Origin: Bacteroidales bacterium UBA6445
Lineage (GTDB): Bacteria > Bacteroidota > Bacteroidia > Bacteroidales > UBA932
DNA: 64,000 nucleotides
NCBI GenBank assembly: GCA_002439585.1
Contig: DJOF01000021.1
Span: 95,171 to 159,170, forward strand
Direction of reading: 5' to 3'
Below are positions 50,694 through 59,683 of the stretch, piece by piece. Position numbers and translations under genes: made by a program. The first letter of the stretch is position 1. The number at the start of each line of letters is the position of its first letter. The notes beneath the pieces are model-generated. The model saw only the letters and a list, made by a program, of their open reading frames with translations, had not been told where the DNA came from and made no database searches.

Positions 50694-50939
50694 ATTACCC
50701 CTCCGGTCCCCTAATAGGGGAAGTGAAGGCTGACGCGCAAAGCCTGCGCACGATGTTTCAAACCTCCCAACCTCCTTTTCAAGGAGGCGATCAGGGCTTC
50801 CGCGCATGCCTGTGCTCAAAGCCAACGCTGCATTCGCTCCGCCCGACGTCTGAAGACGCCCGAGTTCGCGCTATTCTGATGTTGTTCGCAGAACTTGTAG
50901 CCGTCCCTGCGCATTGTTCAAACCTGCCGTTCGCTTGGA
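50694..50939. other. GC-rich intergenic stretch with two small palindromes
   Basis: No gene seen. TCCCCTAATAGGGGA (50707-50721) and CCTCCTTTTCAAGGAGG (50771-50787) are near-perfect hairpins; neither has a T-tract. The composition differs from the AT-rich gaps elsewhere in the window. It lies between rnpB and the 3' end of the MalY-type gene. Confidence 0.4.
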
Positions 50940-52157
50940 TTACTGCTTCGTCCCAAGGTAATTAAGTCCTTCGACCACGCGTCTGAGACCTTCGGCAAGA
51001 CGATTTCTCTGGGTTGCCAGATTGATCCTTATATATCCTTCACCGGCTTTCTCACCGTACATTGATCCTGCATTTACATGTACCGAGAAATTGTCGAGCA
51101 AAGTATTGAAGATCTTCTCCGAAGACAGACCGAGCGAACGGCAGTCACACCAGACGAGATAAGTCCCTTCGAGACTTGCCACAGGAATCCACGGCAGCTG
51201 AGCCGCGAATATTTCTTTCAAGAATGAGAAATTTTCTCCTATATACTTGTTTAGGTCTCCGAGCCATTCTGCGGCCTCCGGATCAGTATATGCAGTCTGC
51301 AAGGCAGCCACACCGAAAGGTCCGACATCACATGTCTCGTTGATATTGATCTGTCGGTTAATAGCGTCCCTCCAGTCCTTCCTTTCTGCAATTATATTGG
51401 CGATTTGGAGTCCGGCTATGTTGAAAGCCTTGCTCGGGGAGCAGAGCGTGATGGTATTGCGGCAGAACTCCTCCGAGAGTGATGCCATCGGAGTATATTC
51501 GTATCCGTCGGATACTATCTCGCAGTGGATCTCATCGCTGATTACAGGCACACCATATTTCAGACAGATTTTCCCTATCATCTGCAGCTCATTCCGAGTC
51601 CATACCCTTCCGACGGGATTGTGTGGATTGCAAAGGATAAACAGGCGACTTCCGCGCACTTTTTCTTCCAAGTCAGCAAAGTCTATTTTGTAGGTAAAAT
51701 CCCCTATGAATCGGCCTCCATTCCTATCAGTATCAGTCTTGACAAGGGGATTTTCTTCTATTATGCAACGACTGTTGCGGATAGAGGAGAAAAAACAGTT
51801 GTATACCGGAGTCTGTATCAAGACTTTGTCTCCTGGCTTTGTAAGTGCTTGGATTACAGCAGACATTGCCGGAACAACCCCAGAAGTATAGATTATCCAC
51901 TCTCTCTTCAACTTAAGGCCATGCCTTGAGCCGAACCAGCTACGGATGGCTTCATAGTACTCTTCTCCTATATGAGTGTAGCCGAAGATACCTTGTCTTA
52001 CCCTGTCTTCGAGTGTCCTGATGATGCAAGGTGCAGTCTTGAAGTCCATGTCGGCCACCCACAACGGGATAACTCCGTCCTTGTCTTCGTCCCACTTAAC
52101 GCAGCCAGTGCCGCGCCTTATATTTATTTCGTCAAAAGAATAGCTGCTTTCTTTCAT
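50940..52157 (-). CDS. MalY/PatB-type PLP-dependent C-S lyase (aminotransferase fold)
   Basis: A 405-aa fold-type I PLP enzyme that cleaves cystathionine or other cysteine conjugates to pyruvate, ammonia and a thiol. The PLP lysine is Lys243 in SPSKAFNIAGLQ. The phosphate and ring contacts are in TSGVVPAM, NPHNPVGR and ISDEIHCE. The family start INIRRGTGCVKWD and LWVADMDF fit MalY/PatB rather than true aminotransferases. Single gene, with repeat copy C just upstream in the same orientation. Confidence 0.9.
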   Translation of the reverse strand: MKESSYSFDEINIRRGTGCVKWDEDKDGVIPLWVADMDFKTAPCIIRTLEDRVRQGIFGYTHIGEEYYEAIRSWFGSRHGLKLKREWIIYTSGVVPAMSAVIQALTKPGDKVLIQTPVYNCFFSSIRNSRCIIEENPLVKTDTDRNGGRFIGDFTYKIDFADLEEKVRGSRLFILCNPHNPVGRVWTRNELQMIGKICLKYGVPVISDEIHCEIVSDGYEYTPMASLSEEFCRNTITLCSPSKAFNIAGLQIANIIAERKDWRDAINRQININETCDVGPFGVAALQTAYTDPEAAEWLGDLNKYIGENFSFLKEIFAAQLPWIPVASLEGTYLVWCDCRSLGLSSEKIFNTLLDNFSVHVNAGSMYGEKAGEGYIRINLATQRNRLAEGLRRVVEGLNYLGTKQ

Positions 52158-52189
52158 GATAGTATATTTTAAGAAATCCCTGACTTGAC

Positions 52190-52357
52190 TAAGAAACTGT
52201 TTTGAAATGATTCGTCTCTTCTCTTATGGTCCTTTCCGGCCATTTTCATCTTTGTCATTAGCCCGGTACCTCCAGTACACTCCTTCTTCCAAAGTCGAGG
52301 CTGCCTCGAATAATCCTCATAATAAAATTCGGATACCATTTCAAAGCAGATTCTAAG
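52190..52357 (-). repeat. Dispersed repeat family 1, copy C (best preserved)
   Basis: On the minus strand it begins TTAGAATCTGCTTTGAAATGG and ends TCATTTCAAAACAGTTTCTTA, with the full core between. The core differs from copy A by only a few bases. It ends 32 nt before the start codon of the MalY-type gene. Confidence 0.85.
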
Positions 52358-52412
52358 AATCAGTTTGAGTTTTTGTTAATCATACAGCTTCTAAGTGCCA
52401 GTCTACCAGGTA

Positions 52413-53264
52413 TCAGATCTGTTGCCAGTTTTTGATCAAGCAGTCGCCTGGAGCTTTGATATTTTCATTGATGATGACTTCTCCGTAGCTTTCGGCTATG
52501 ATTGAGCCAGTCTTAGGATTAGTTACAGAGGTGACTGGGCCTTTTATTGTGGCATTGACGCTTGAATATTCGAAGCACCTGTCACAGTCGGCGGCCAATA
52601 CGCAATTCTCAAGCACAAGATTCTCCGCATAGCAGAGAGGCTGGGTGCCGGAAATCCTACAGTTGACAAGTCTCAGATTCTTGGAGTACCATCCGAGGAA
52701 CTCCCCGTTGATCTCGGAGTCATAGACTGTCACGTTCTCTGTCTCCCAAAAGGCATCCCTTGTATTGAGGACAGAGTTGCAGATCTCAACATTCTTGCTC
52801 CACTGAAATGAATAGTTGCCGTCAATCCTCACGTTGACGAGTTTGATGTTGCTGCAGTGCATGAATATATAATCTGCGTGATCAGCACTGGAGTTGTACA
52901 TTTCTATATTCTTGCAGTGCCAGAGAGTCTCTGCGGCTCCGGGTATCTGTACATTGTCCAATTTTATGCCGTCCATCTCGCGGAACATTTTGGGAGCATC
53001 GATATATGTGTTGGACATCTCAAGGTTGCGCGAATACCAGAGTGCGGCCCGAGCCCCTCCTGTAAAGAGGCAGTCCTTTACTACGAAACCATCGCAGCAC
53101 CAGAATGGGTATTTCCCCTCAAAAGCGCAGCGCACGGCAGTTATGTTTCCGGTCTCCTTAAGTGCAGACTCACCCCTGTGGATTTTCACGTCCTCAAGAT
53201 AAAGGTCATGTTTGCGGTATAGCGGCCTTTCTCCGCCGAATTCCTTTCCGATAATCTTTTCCAT
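52413..53264 (-). CDS. DUF3737 family beta-helix protein
   Basis: From the ATG at 53264 (MEKIIGKEFGGERPLY, the family's usual start) the protein is 283 residues. It is built of ~20-residue repeats of the type xxNVxIxNSxLxxxxxFWxxxN, with landmarks YPFWCCDG, AALWYSRN, FMHCSNIKL, AFWETENV and the closing NPKTGSIIAESYGEVI, all typical of DUF3737. The pattern predicts a right-handed beta helix like pectate lyases. There is no signal peptide, so it is cytoplasmic. No enzymatic activity is known for the family. Confidence 0.88.
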   Translation of the reverse strand: MEKIIGKEFGGERPLYRKHDLYLEDVKIHRGESALKETGNITAVRCAFEGKYPFWCCDGFVVKDCLFTGGARAALWYSRNLEMSNTYIDAPKMFREMDGIKLDNVQIPGAAETLWHCKNIEMYNSSADHADYIFMHCSNIKLVNVRIDGNYSFQWSKNVEICNSVLNTRDAFWETENVTVYDSEINGEFLGWYSKNLRLVNCRISGTQPLCYAENLVLENCVLAADCDRCFEYSSVNATIKGPVTSVTNPKTGSIIAESYGEVIINENIKAPGDCLIKNWQQI

Positions 53265-53282
53265 ATTCTGTAACATTTACGA

Positions 53283-53405
53283 AATCTCCAAAAAATAACC
53301 TGCATCATCTTTTTCATTCTTTTCGGTCTATATTTATTTCTCCTCATTCGTATACATCCAGTACACTCCTTCTTCCAAAAGAAATCTCTATCATCGAAAA
53401 TCAAA
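53283..53405 (-). repeat. Diverged partial copy E of dispersed repeat family 1
   Basis: On the minus strand TTTTGGAAGAAGGAGTGTAC (ending near 53355) followed by TGGATGTATACGAATGAG matches the family core. The flanks differ; the gene-proximal part, ATGATGCAGGTTATTTTT, recurs at 57331-57348 next to repeat termini. It lies 18 nt before the DUF3737 start codon. Confidence 0.55.
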
Positions 53406-53501
53406 GACAAATCAAATGCCGTTTATTTCATGTTTCTATAATCTTCTTATAAGGTTATCCCCCAAGATCAAGCTGCATCTTTCAGTCTGTCTTTAGCTCA
53501 A

Positions 53502-53521
53502 AATTAAGAAGCTTCTTAATT
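53502..53521. repeat. 20-bp perfect palindrome made of two repeat termini
   Basis: AATTAAGAAGCTTCTTAATT is a perfect palindrome with each half like the family-1 terminus (TTAGAAGCTG). It lies 10 nt past the MATE gene stop codon and could also serve as a weak terminator. Confidence 0.5.
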
Positions 53522-53531
53522 CAAACAGAAT

Positions 53532-54980
53532 TTAAGAGTCAGTTTTCAGCTTCTTGTAAAGCCATTTGCCGCTCCTGATTCTCCATAAGAAAAGTATGCC
53601 TCTGATATTCAGCTCGATGCACATGCATAGCCAAAATCCCGCAAGGCCCATTGTCTTTGTTAGGAAAATTGCAGGAATCAGCCTGAAAATCCAAATGCAT
53701 CCGAAATTGATAATACTCGGTACCAGCGTGTCTCCTGCCCCGACACAGACACCGTAGGCAACAATCGATGCAGCAAACATCATTTCGGCAAAGCATTCAA
53801 TCCTAAGAGCTCTTGAGCCGAGGTCTATGACGGTAAGGTCATCTGTCATGATCCCTATCAGATCTGGAGCTGCAGTATACATGATGACGGCAAATAAAGT
53901 CATCACCGTCATGCCCATCCCTATGGTGATCCGTGCAAATCCTTTTGCCAGGTCTTTCCTTCCAGCTCCGATACTTTGCCCTACAAGTGAGGTTGCTGCA
54001 TCTGCAATCCCGTATCCAGGCATATAGCAGAAGCTTTCTGCCGTGATGGCAAATGAGTTTGCGGCAATTGATGCTGTCCCAAGCGGTGCAACGACTACTG
54101 TGCTCAAGACATGCGCTCCTCTCATGATTATATTTTGCAGAGCCATCGGAAGGCTTATTGTGAGAGCGTTTGACAGGCAGACCCTAGTAGGACGGAAGCT
54201 TTTGTCCGTGTCGTCAGAGTTTTGTCCGAACAGAGTAAGTTCTCTTGAGTGGAATATTATATAGTACATAAGGAAACTGACCGTGCAGATCTCGGCAGCC
54301 AATGTCCCAAGCGCGGCTCCTGACACTCCAAGTTCCGCACCTGGAATGAACAGGTCCATCCCGGCTAAGTCAATATGCCGCGATGGGTATATGAGCAAGA
54401 AGTTGAAGCTAACGTCAAGTATGCACATTAAGATGCCTAACATACTTGGTATCTTCATATTGCCACAGGCTACAAGCATATTGCTTCCGAAGAACTGGAA
54501 CTGGATGGCAGGAAGTCCTGCCATAATTATCATGAAATACCTTGTAGCGTCAGTCCTTATCTCTTCCGCACCACCGAGCCATGCAGGCAGGAATAAGGAT
54601 AAAATCATTCCTATGAGACCTATAATGAGACTGAATGCAAGAAGAGAGGATATTCCTTGTCTAAGAACCTTGCGTGCGGCAGCATAGTCTTTGGCACCGA
54701 TCCTCTGTGCGGCTTGGACCGAGAATCCGGCCGATGCTGCAGAGCATAAACCTCCGAATAGCCAAGTGCAGGTGGACATCAGTCCTATAGATGCAGCGGC
54801 ATTTACTCCGAGATTGCCTACCATAGCCGAATCAATGAGTTGCATGAGTACAGATGAAAGCTGTGCGAGGATTGCCGGCATGCTCATGAGTCCTGCCAAC
54901 TTGGTCTGCTGTCCGAAGCTTAGCGGATCTCCATCACGAAGGCGCGCAAGCAGTATGTCTTTGCCAGAGAAAGGCTTCAT
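53532..54980 (-). CDS. MATE-family efflux transporter
   Basis: This 482-aa, twelve-helix antiporter exports cationic drugs or metabolites using Na+ or H+. The two homologous halves are visible: MSMPAILAQLSSVLMQLIDS at the start of the first and ISLPMALQNIIMRGAHVLST at the start of the second. The MATE-type VGNLGVNAAASIGLM and APLGTASIAANSFAI segments are present. It overlaps the methyltransferase gene by 4 nt. Substrate unknown; polyamine export is a thought because speA heads the operon, but nothing in the sequence shows it. Confidence 0.92.
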   Translation of the reverse strand: MKPFSGKDILLARLRDGDPLSFGQQTKLAGLMSMPAILAQLSSVLMQLIDSAMVGNLGVNAAASIGLMSTCTWLFGGLCSAASAGFSVQAAQRIGAKDYAAARKVLRQGISSLLAFSLIIGLIGMILSLFLPAWLGGAEEIRTDATRYFMIIMAGLPAIQFQFFGSNMLVACGNMKIPSMLGILMCILDVSFNFLLIYPSRHIDLAGMDLFIPGAELGVSGAALGTLAAEICTVSFLMYYIIFHSRELTLFGQNSDDTDKSFRPTRVCLSNALTISLPMALQNIIMRGAHVLSTVVVAPLGTASIAANSFAITAESFCYMPGYGIADAATSLVGQSIGAGRKDLAKGFARITIGMGMTVMTLFAVIMYTAAPDLIGIMTDDLTVIDLGSRALRIECFAEMMFAASIVAYGVCVGAGDTLVPSIINFGCIWIFRLIPAIFLTKTMGLAGFWLCMCIELNIRGILFLWRIRSGKWLYKKLKTDS

Positions 54981-55711
54981 CTTGTTCTTCTTCTGAATTC
55001 AGCTACAGTCACTGCTGTCGCAATAGCAGCATTAAGTGATTCACTTCTGCGGCTTCCAGGAGGGAATGACGGTATAAGCAGTCTTCCAGTCGTCTCGCTC
55101 TCTACCGCAACTGATATGCCGTTGGCTTCATTGCCTATTACAATGAGACATGGCTCTGATTCTCCGGTACGGAGCGTTGATCTATAGATATCACTCCCGT
55201 CGAGAAATGTGCCGTAAACCTCACCACCAAGCGTCCTTACATTGCGGCATAGTGCAGGTATGTCGGTATATTGGAACTTAACCCTGAATATTGCTCCCAT
55301 CGTGGCTTGCACGGTCTTGGGATTGAAAATGTCTACAGTATCGTGGGAAGCATAGATTCCTGCAAGTCCGAACCAGTCGGCTATGCGTATAATGGTCCCG
55401 AGATTGCCTGGATCTCTGATGGAGTCAAGCGCAAGATACAGCCCATTACCAGGCCGTGCATCTTCGGCTACAATATCTCTGGGTTTGCGCACTATGGCAA
55501 GAGATGGTGACGGAGTGGTAAATTGTGAAATCCTCGCCATAGCCTCTTCCCCCACACTTTCTGCCGTGTATATTTTCTCCACGGTAAATGAGGAGGCTTC
55601 CGCTTCAGCCACCATCTTGCGTCCCTCTACTGCAAATAGCCCCAATTTGTCCCGGAACTTCTTGTCCGAGAGAGATCTTATCTTCTTTATTTCCGAATTG
55701 GAAATCATCAA
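54977..55711 (-). CDS. TrmH/SpoU-family RNA 2'-O-methyltransferase
   Basis: A 244-aa SPOUT methyltransferase that uses SAM to methylate a ribose in rRNA or tRNA. It has an N-terminal substrate-binding domain (SLSDKKFRDKLGLFAVEGRK), then the knot: LALDSIRDPGNLGTIIRIAD (motif 1), CLIVIGNEANGIS (motif 2, with NEANG in place of the usual NEGxG) and IPSFPPGSRRSESLNAAIAT (motif 3). Intact. It overlaps speA by 4 nt upstream and the MATE gene by 4 nt downstream. Confidence 0.92.
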   Translation of the reverse strand: MMISNSEIKKIRSLSDKKFRDKLGLFAVEGRKMVAEAEASSFTVEKIYTAESVGEEAMARISQFTTPSPSLAIVRKPRDIVAEDARPGNGLYLALDSIRDPGNLGTIIRIADWFGLAGIYASHDTVDIFNPKTVQATMGAIFRVKFQYTDIPALCRNVRTLGGEVYGTFLDGSDIYRSTLRTGESEPCLIVIGNEANGISVAVESETTGRLLIPSFPPGSRRSESLNAAIATAVTVAEFRRRTR

Positions 55712-57102
55712 TATCCCAAGATCTTGAGCATTGACTCATAGCTCTGTTCAGGTGCGAAGAGCCTTGTCGTTATCTTGCCGTCTTTGTCTTTGTCGATAAG
55801 GATGTGCTTCGGAGCCGGTTGCAGGCAGTGTTTGACTCCACCGTATCCTGATATGGCTTCCTGATACGCACCTGTATGGAAGAACCCTATGTATAGAGGA
55901 TCCCTTCTGCTTCTCATTATGGGAAGGAAGATAGCATTGGCATGAGCTTCAGAGTTGTAATAGTCCTTGCTGTCGCAGGTGAGTCCACCGAGAAAAACCC
56001 TGTGATACTCGTCATTCCACTTGTTGATAGGGAAGAGGATGAATCTCTGGTTGAGTCCCCAAGTATCTGGAAGTGTTGTCATGAAAGAGTTATCTACCAT
56101 ATACCAACACTCTCTGTCGTTCTGCTGCTTGACATCCAGTACCTTGAATATTGTCGCTCCGGATTCTCCTACTGTGAAATTGCCGAACTCAGAATATATG
56201 TCAGGCACAGGAACACCGTGGGTCTCGCATACAGTCTTGATCTGGTTGACTATCTCCTCGATCATGTATTTATAGTCGTAATCCCATGTGAGAGAGGTCT
56301 TTATAGGTAGACCACCACCTATATTGAGAGAGTCCAGATCTGGGCATATCTGCCTAAGGTCACAGTACAGGTTAAGGCAGCGCGAAAGTTCGTTCCAGTA
56401 GTAAGATGTGTCTCTTATTCCTGTATTGATGAAGAAATGCAGCATCTTTAGCTTGAACTTCGGGTTTCTGCTTATCCCGTTCTTGTAGAAAGGTATGATG
56501 TCGCTGTATCTTATGCCGAGACGAGACGTATAGAAGTCAAACGATGGCTCTTCCTCAGCAGCAATCCTGATGCCGAGATTGGTAGGCACTTCCACGAGGT
56601 CGTCAAGGTCTTCCAGCTCGTTCTTGTTGTCCAATACGGGTATGAGATTATGCCATCCTGAATTGAGGAAAGCAGCTATGTTCTGAATATACTGAGGTCT
56701 CTTGAATCCGTTGCAGATTATAATCAGGTTCTTGTCTACAAGTCCCTTGTCTTCGAGACTGCGGATAAGGTTCAGATCATAGGCGGATGAAGTCTCGATA
56801 TGGACATTGTTCTTGAGGACTTCTTCAAGCACGAATTCAAACTGGGAACTCTTGGTACAGTAGCAGTAATGGTATTCTCCGTCATAGCTAACCTTGGACA
56901 TGGCATTGCGGAACATCCGCTTGGCTCTCTGTATCTGGCTTGAAATCTTGGGCAGAAATGTTATCTTCAGTGGGGTACCATATTCCTTGATTATGTCCAT
57001 CATGTTGATGTCATTTACAATCAGGTTCCCGTCTTCTACCCTGAATTCATCCTGCGGGAAATCGAAGGTCTGACCGACCAAATCGATGTATTTGTTCTTC
57101 AT
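55708..57102 (-). CDS. speA: Arginine decarboxylase (fold-III PLP, short Bacteroidota form)
   Basis: Decarboxylates arginine to agmatine, the first step of polyamine synthesis. The 464-aa protein has an alanine-racemase-like barrel with the PLP lysine Lys84 in YCYCTKSSQFEF, the glycine loop LNIGGGLPIKTS, and SEFGNFTVGESG and FHTGAYQEAISGYGG near the C-terminus. It lacks the long insert of E. coli SpeA. First gene of a three-gene operon with a TATATTTG promoter. Agmatine-processing genes are not in the window; a deoxyhypusine-synthase-like gene at 1.4-2.4 kb may act later in the pathway. Confidence 0.92.
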   Translation of the reverse strand: MKNKYIDLVGQTFDFPQDEFRVEDGNLIVNDINMMDIIKEYGTPLKITFLPKISSQIQRAKRMFRNAMSKVSYDGEYHYCYCTKSSQFEFVLEEVLKNNVHIETSSAYDLNLIRSLEDKGLVDKNLIIICNGFKRPQYIQNIAAFLNSGWHNLIPVLDNKNELEDLDDLVEVPTNLGIRIAAEEEPSFDFYTSRLGIRYSDIIPFYKNGISRNPKFKLKMLHFFINTGIRDTSYYWNELSRCLNLYCDLRQICPDLDSLNIGGGLPIKTSLTWDYDYKYMIEEIVNQIKTVCETHGVPVPDIYSEFGNFTVGESGATIFKVLDVKQQNDRECWYMVDNSFMTTLPDTWGLNQRFILFPINKWNDEYHRVFLGGLTCDSKDYYNSEAHANAIFLPIMRSRRDPLYIGFFHTGAYQEAISGYGGVKHCLQPAPKHILIDKDKDGKITTRLFAPEQSYESMLKILGY

Positions 57103-57173
57103 CCTTAAACTTGAATAGACAAAGTTGTTCTAAAAATGTAACCGCGACTTCGACTCATCTCCGAAATCAGGTG

Positions 57174-57196
57174 CAAATATAGCAAAAGTCGAGAGC
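57174..57196 (-). promoter_or_regulatory. Conserved promoter block, copy 2 (-7 box TATATTTG), speA operon
   Basis: On the minus strand CTCTCGACTTTTGC precedes TATATTTG. It differs from copy 1 at only a few positions. The -7 box is 71 nt from the speA start codon. Confidence 0.6.
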
Positions 57197-57291
57197 AAAG
57201 CAGCAAACTTATTTGCATGCTTTGCCGAGCGCCAGCATATATTCGGCGAAGCCCAATATAGCAAAAAGCACGCTCAACTTCATCTTATTCA

Positions 57292-57396
57292 AAACAACTT
57301 CTTAAATTTGTAAGAAGTTGTTTAAGAATGATGATGCAGGTTATTTTTGAAGGCTACTAAGAAGTTGTTTCATTAGAAATTTTAAACAGCTTCTAT
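57292..57396. repeat. Two palindromes built from dispersed-repeat termini, 5' of the TamL gene
   Basis: AAACAACTTCTTA (57292-57304) and TAAGAAGTTGTTT (57311-57323) are perfect inverted arms around 6 nt. A second pair, TAAGAAGTTGTTT (57358-57370) and TAAACAGCTTCTA (57383-57395), follows. Between them ATGATGCAGGTTATTTTT matches copy E. A TAAATTTG (57303-57310) in the first loop could act as the -7 box for the TamL gene. With the speA promoter this accounts for the 308-bp gap 57103-57410. Confidence 0.6.
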
Positions 57397-57410
57397 TTCT
57401 GTATCCGTAA

Positions 57411-59675
57411 ATGAGAAAACTCCATATATATTGTCAAACGAGAGGCCGAAGAAATGTTCGTGTCGGCTGGGCTCGCTTATATACAGTGCTCAGCATAGTC
57501 TCTGTCTGTATCCTTTTTGCCTGCATGATACCATCATGTAGCACTACCAGAGTACTTGCAGAAGGCGAGAGCCGTCTTGCCAAGACTAAGATCGAGATAG
57601 AGGGAGACCGTAATCTTCAGGCCGGTAGTCTCAATACTTATATAAAGCAGAAACCGAACTCAGCCTTGATCTTCGGATGGAATCCGTTTCTTAACGTATA
57701 CAACTGGGGAGGCCACGGTACAGGACTCTTCAGCCGATTCTTCCGTCAGATAGGGACTGCCCCGGTAGTTTTCTCCCAGGATCAAGTCAGCTCATCGGTA
57801 GAGAATATGGAGCGGCATCTTGAATATATGGGCTACTACGGATCCAAGGTTATTCCTGAAGTCAAGACGAAACGTAGGATCACAAAGGTCCGTTATACAG
57901 TTATCCCTGGAAAGCGTTACCCTATATCGCGAATTGATTTCGAGATCCCTGCCTCTGGAGGATTGCGGGATTCTTTCCTCTCTGATACATCGAGACTTTC
58001 GGTAAAGAAAGGAATGTTCCTCTCCGAGTCTGTCTTGGAAGCTGAGAGCGAGAGGGGAGCGGCTTATTTCAGACAGAGCGGGTATTTCGGATTCAGTAAG
58101 AATTACTATTTCTTTCGTGCCGATACCTTGTCTGTCCCCGGTACGGCAATCCTCGAATACAGAATCAATGAATACACTCGCAACGAAAGCCCTTCTGCGG
58201 CTGCACCATTCCGTAAATATAGTTTTGGAAATATTGAAATAGAGCATCCTGCCAGTTTCCGGATAAGAGAGAAGGTCCTTGGCGACCTTACTACAATCCG
58301 ACCTGGAGATATGTATGCTGAGTCCGATGTGACTGATACCTATACAAGGCTGTCCTCTATCAATATGCTTAGCGGTGTCAATATTAATGTCTCAAAAGTT
58401 GATTCCGCTACGGTAGATGCTAAGATCAGCTTGACAGCCTCAAAGCGGCAGGGCTTCAAATTCAATATAGAAGGATCGTCAAACTCCAGCGGACTTCTTG
58501 GAATATCGCCTGGTCTTTCCTTCTATCACCGCAACCTGTTCCGTGGCGGAGAGGTGTTAAACCTCAATTTCATGGGTAATTTCCAGTTCAAGCCGAATAG
58601 CGATACCCGTTCTACTGAGTTGGGAATATCAACGGGGCTCAGATTTCCGAGATTCCTTTTTGTTCCTGTACGGAGATTCCGGAAGTCGGTGCCAGCAACA
58701 GAAATAAAGGCATCGTACAATTATCAGGACCGTCCTGAGTACAGACGCAATATAATATCCACTTCTTTCGGATATTCGGGTTGGCACAAGAAGCTGTTTT
58801 TTCAAGTATATCCGGTACAGCTCAATATCGTACGTCTTTTCAATATGGATCCATTCTTTTATTCGTCTCTTGCCGACAATCCGTTCATGAAGAATGCTTA
58901 TCAGGATCACTTTGACTTAGGTATCGGAGGGACTCTCTATTATACGACTAACAGAGACGCCAATCCAAAGAAGACATACCACTATTTCCGTTTCCAGGCC
59001 AATTCGGCAGGCAATCTTCTAAGCCTTTTCTCGCCGATGATGGACAAAGGGGCCTCAGGCTCTTCAATGATATGGAATACCCCATATTCCCAATACATAA
59101 GGGGCGAATTTTCTGCCGGGAAGACATGGGTGTTCGGAGACAAGATTAGACAGGGGCTTGCAACGCGTTTTCTAGCAGGTGCTGGATATGCTTACGGCAA
59201 CTCCTCTTCTCTTCCGTTCGAACAGCATTTCTATAGCGGCGGTGCAAACAGTCTGCGCGGCTGGCAAGCAAGAAGCATAGGACCTGGTAACTCGGAGAAA
59301 GACACTACGTTCGTGATCCCCAACCAGACAGGAGACATGAAGATGGAAGCCAATGTGGAATACCGCTTTGGAATGTTCTGGAAGATTAATGGTGCCGTAT
59401 TCCTTGATTGTGGCAATATCTGGACTATCCATGACAAGACATCTGGAAGTAGCGACCGTTCTGGGGTATTCGCTGCCAACAATTTCCTTAAGAGCCTTGC
59501 GGCTGACTGGGGTATTGGCCTTCGTCTCGATATGAACTTCATACTCCTTCGTTTAGATATGGGCATGATTCTTCGCGACCCATCTCGTCCCGAAGGACAA
59601 AGATGGCGAGGTCCCAAATCATGGCTCACCCGTGATGGATATGCCGTTCATTTCGGTGTAGGCTATCCTTTCTGA
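57411..59675 (+). CDS. TamL-type lipoprotein of the BamA/TamA (Omp85) family
   Basis: This 754-aa Omp85 protein is involved in outer-membrane assembly. It has a lipoprotein signal (lipobox around Cys43, MIPSCSTTRVLAEGE), which is what sets TamL apart from BamA. POTRA-like domains run from about 55 to 380 (VRYTVIPGKRYPISRIDFEI is typical). A 16-stranded barrel follows, with the Omp85 signature around FYSGGANSLRGWQARSIGPG and a final VHFGVGYPF ending in Phe. No tamB-like gene is adjacent; the next gene converges 8 nt away. The long n-region (about 20 residues) leaves the exact start a little uncertain. Confidence 0.88.
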   Translation: MRKLHIYCQTRGRRNVRVGWARLYTVLSIVSVCILFACMIPSCSTTRVLAEGESRLAKTKIEIEGDRNLQAGSLNTYIKQKPNSALIFGWNPFLNVYNWGGHGTGLFSRFFRQIGTAPVVFSQDQVSSSVENMERHLEYMGYYGSKVIPEVKTKRRITKVRYTVIPGKRYPISRIDFEIPASGGLRDSFLSDTSRLSVKKGMFLSESVLEAESERGAAYFRQSGYFGFSKNYYFFRADTLSVPGTAILEYRINEYTRNESPSAAAPFRKYSFGNIEIEHPASFRIREKVLGDLTTIRPGDMYAESDVTDTYTRLSSINMLSGVNINVSKVDSATVDAKISLTASKRQGFKFNIEGSSNSSGLLGISPGLSFYHRNLFRGGEVLNLNFMGNFQFKPNSDTRSTELGISTGLRFPRFLFVPVRRFRKSVPATEIKASYNYQDRPEYRRNIISTSFGYSGWHKKLFFQVYPVQLNIVRLFNMDPFFYSSLADNPFMKNAYQDHFDLGIGGTLYYTTNRDANPKKTYHYFRFQANSAGNLLSLFSPMMDKGASGSSMIWNTPYSQYIRGEFSAGKTWVFGDKIRQGLATRFLAGAGYAYGNSSSLPFEQHFYSGGANSLRGWQARSIGPGNSEKDTTFVIPNQTGDMKMEANVEYRFGMFWKINGAVFLDCGNIWTIHDKTSGSSDRSGVFAANNFLKSLAADWGIGLRLDMNFILLRLDMGMILRDPSRPEGQRWRGPKSWLTRDGYAVHFGVGYPF

Positions 59676-59683
59676 GCCCGTTT

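Noticed and set aside
31205..52357. CRISPR array, suggested by multiple near-identical repeats
   Set aside because: The repeats are ~165 bp, kilobases apart and flanked by inverted ends; there are no short regularly spaced repeats and no cas genes.
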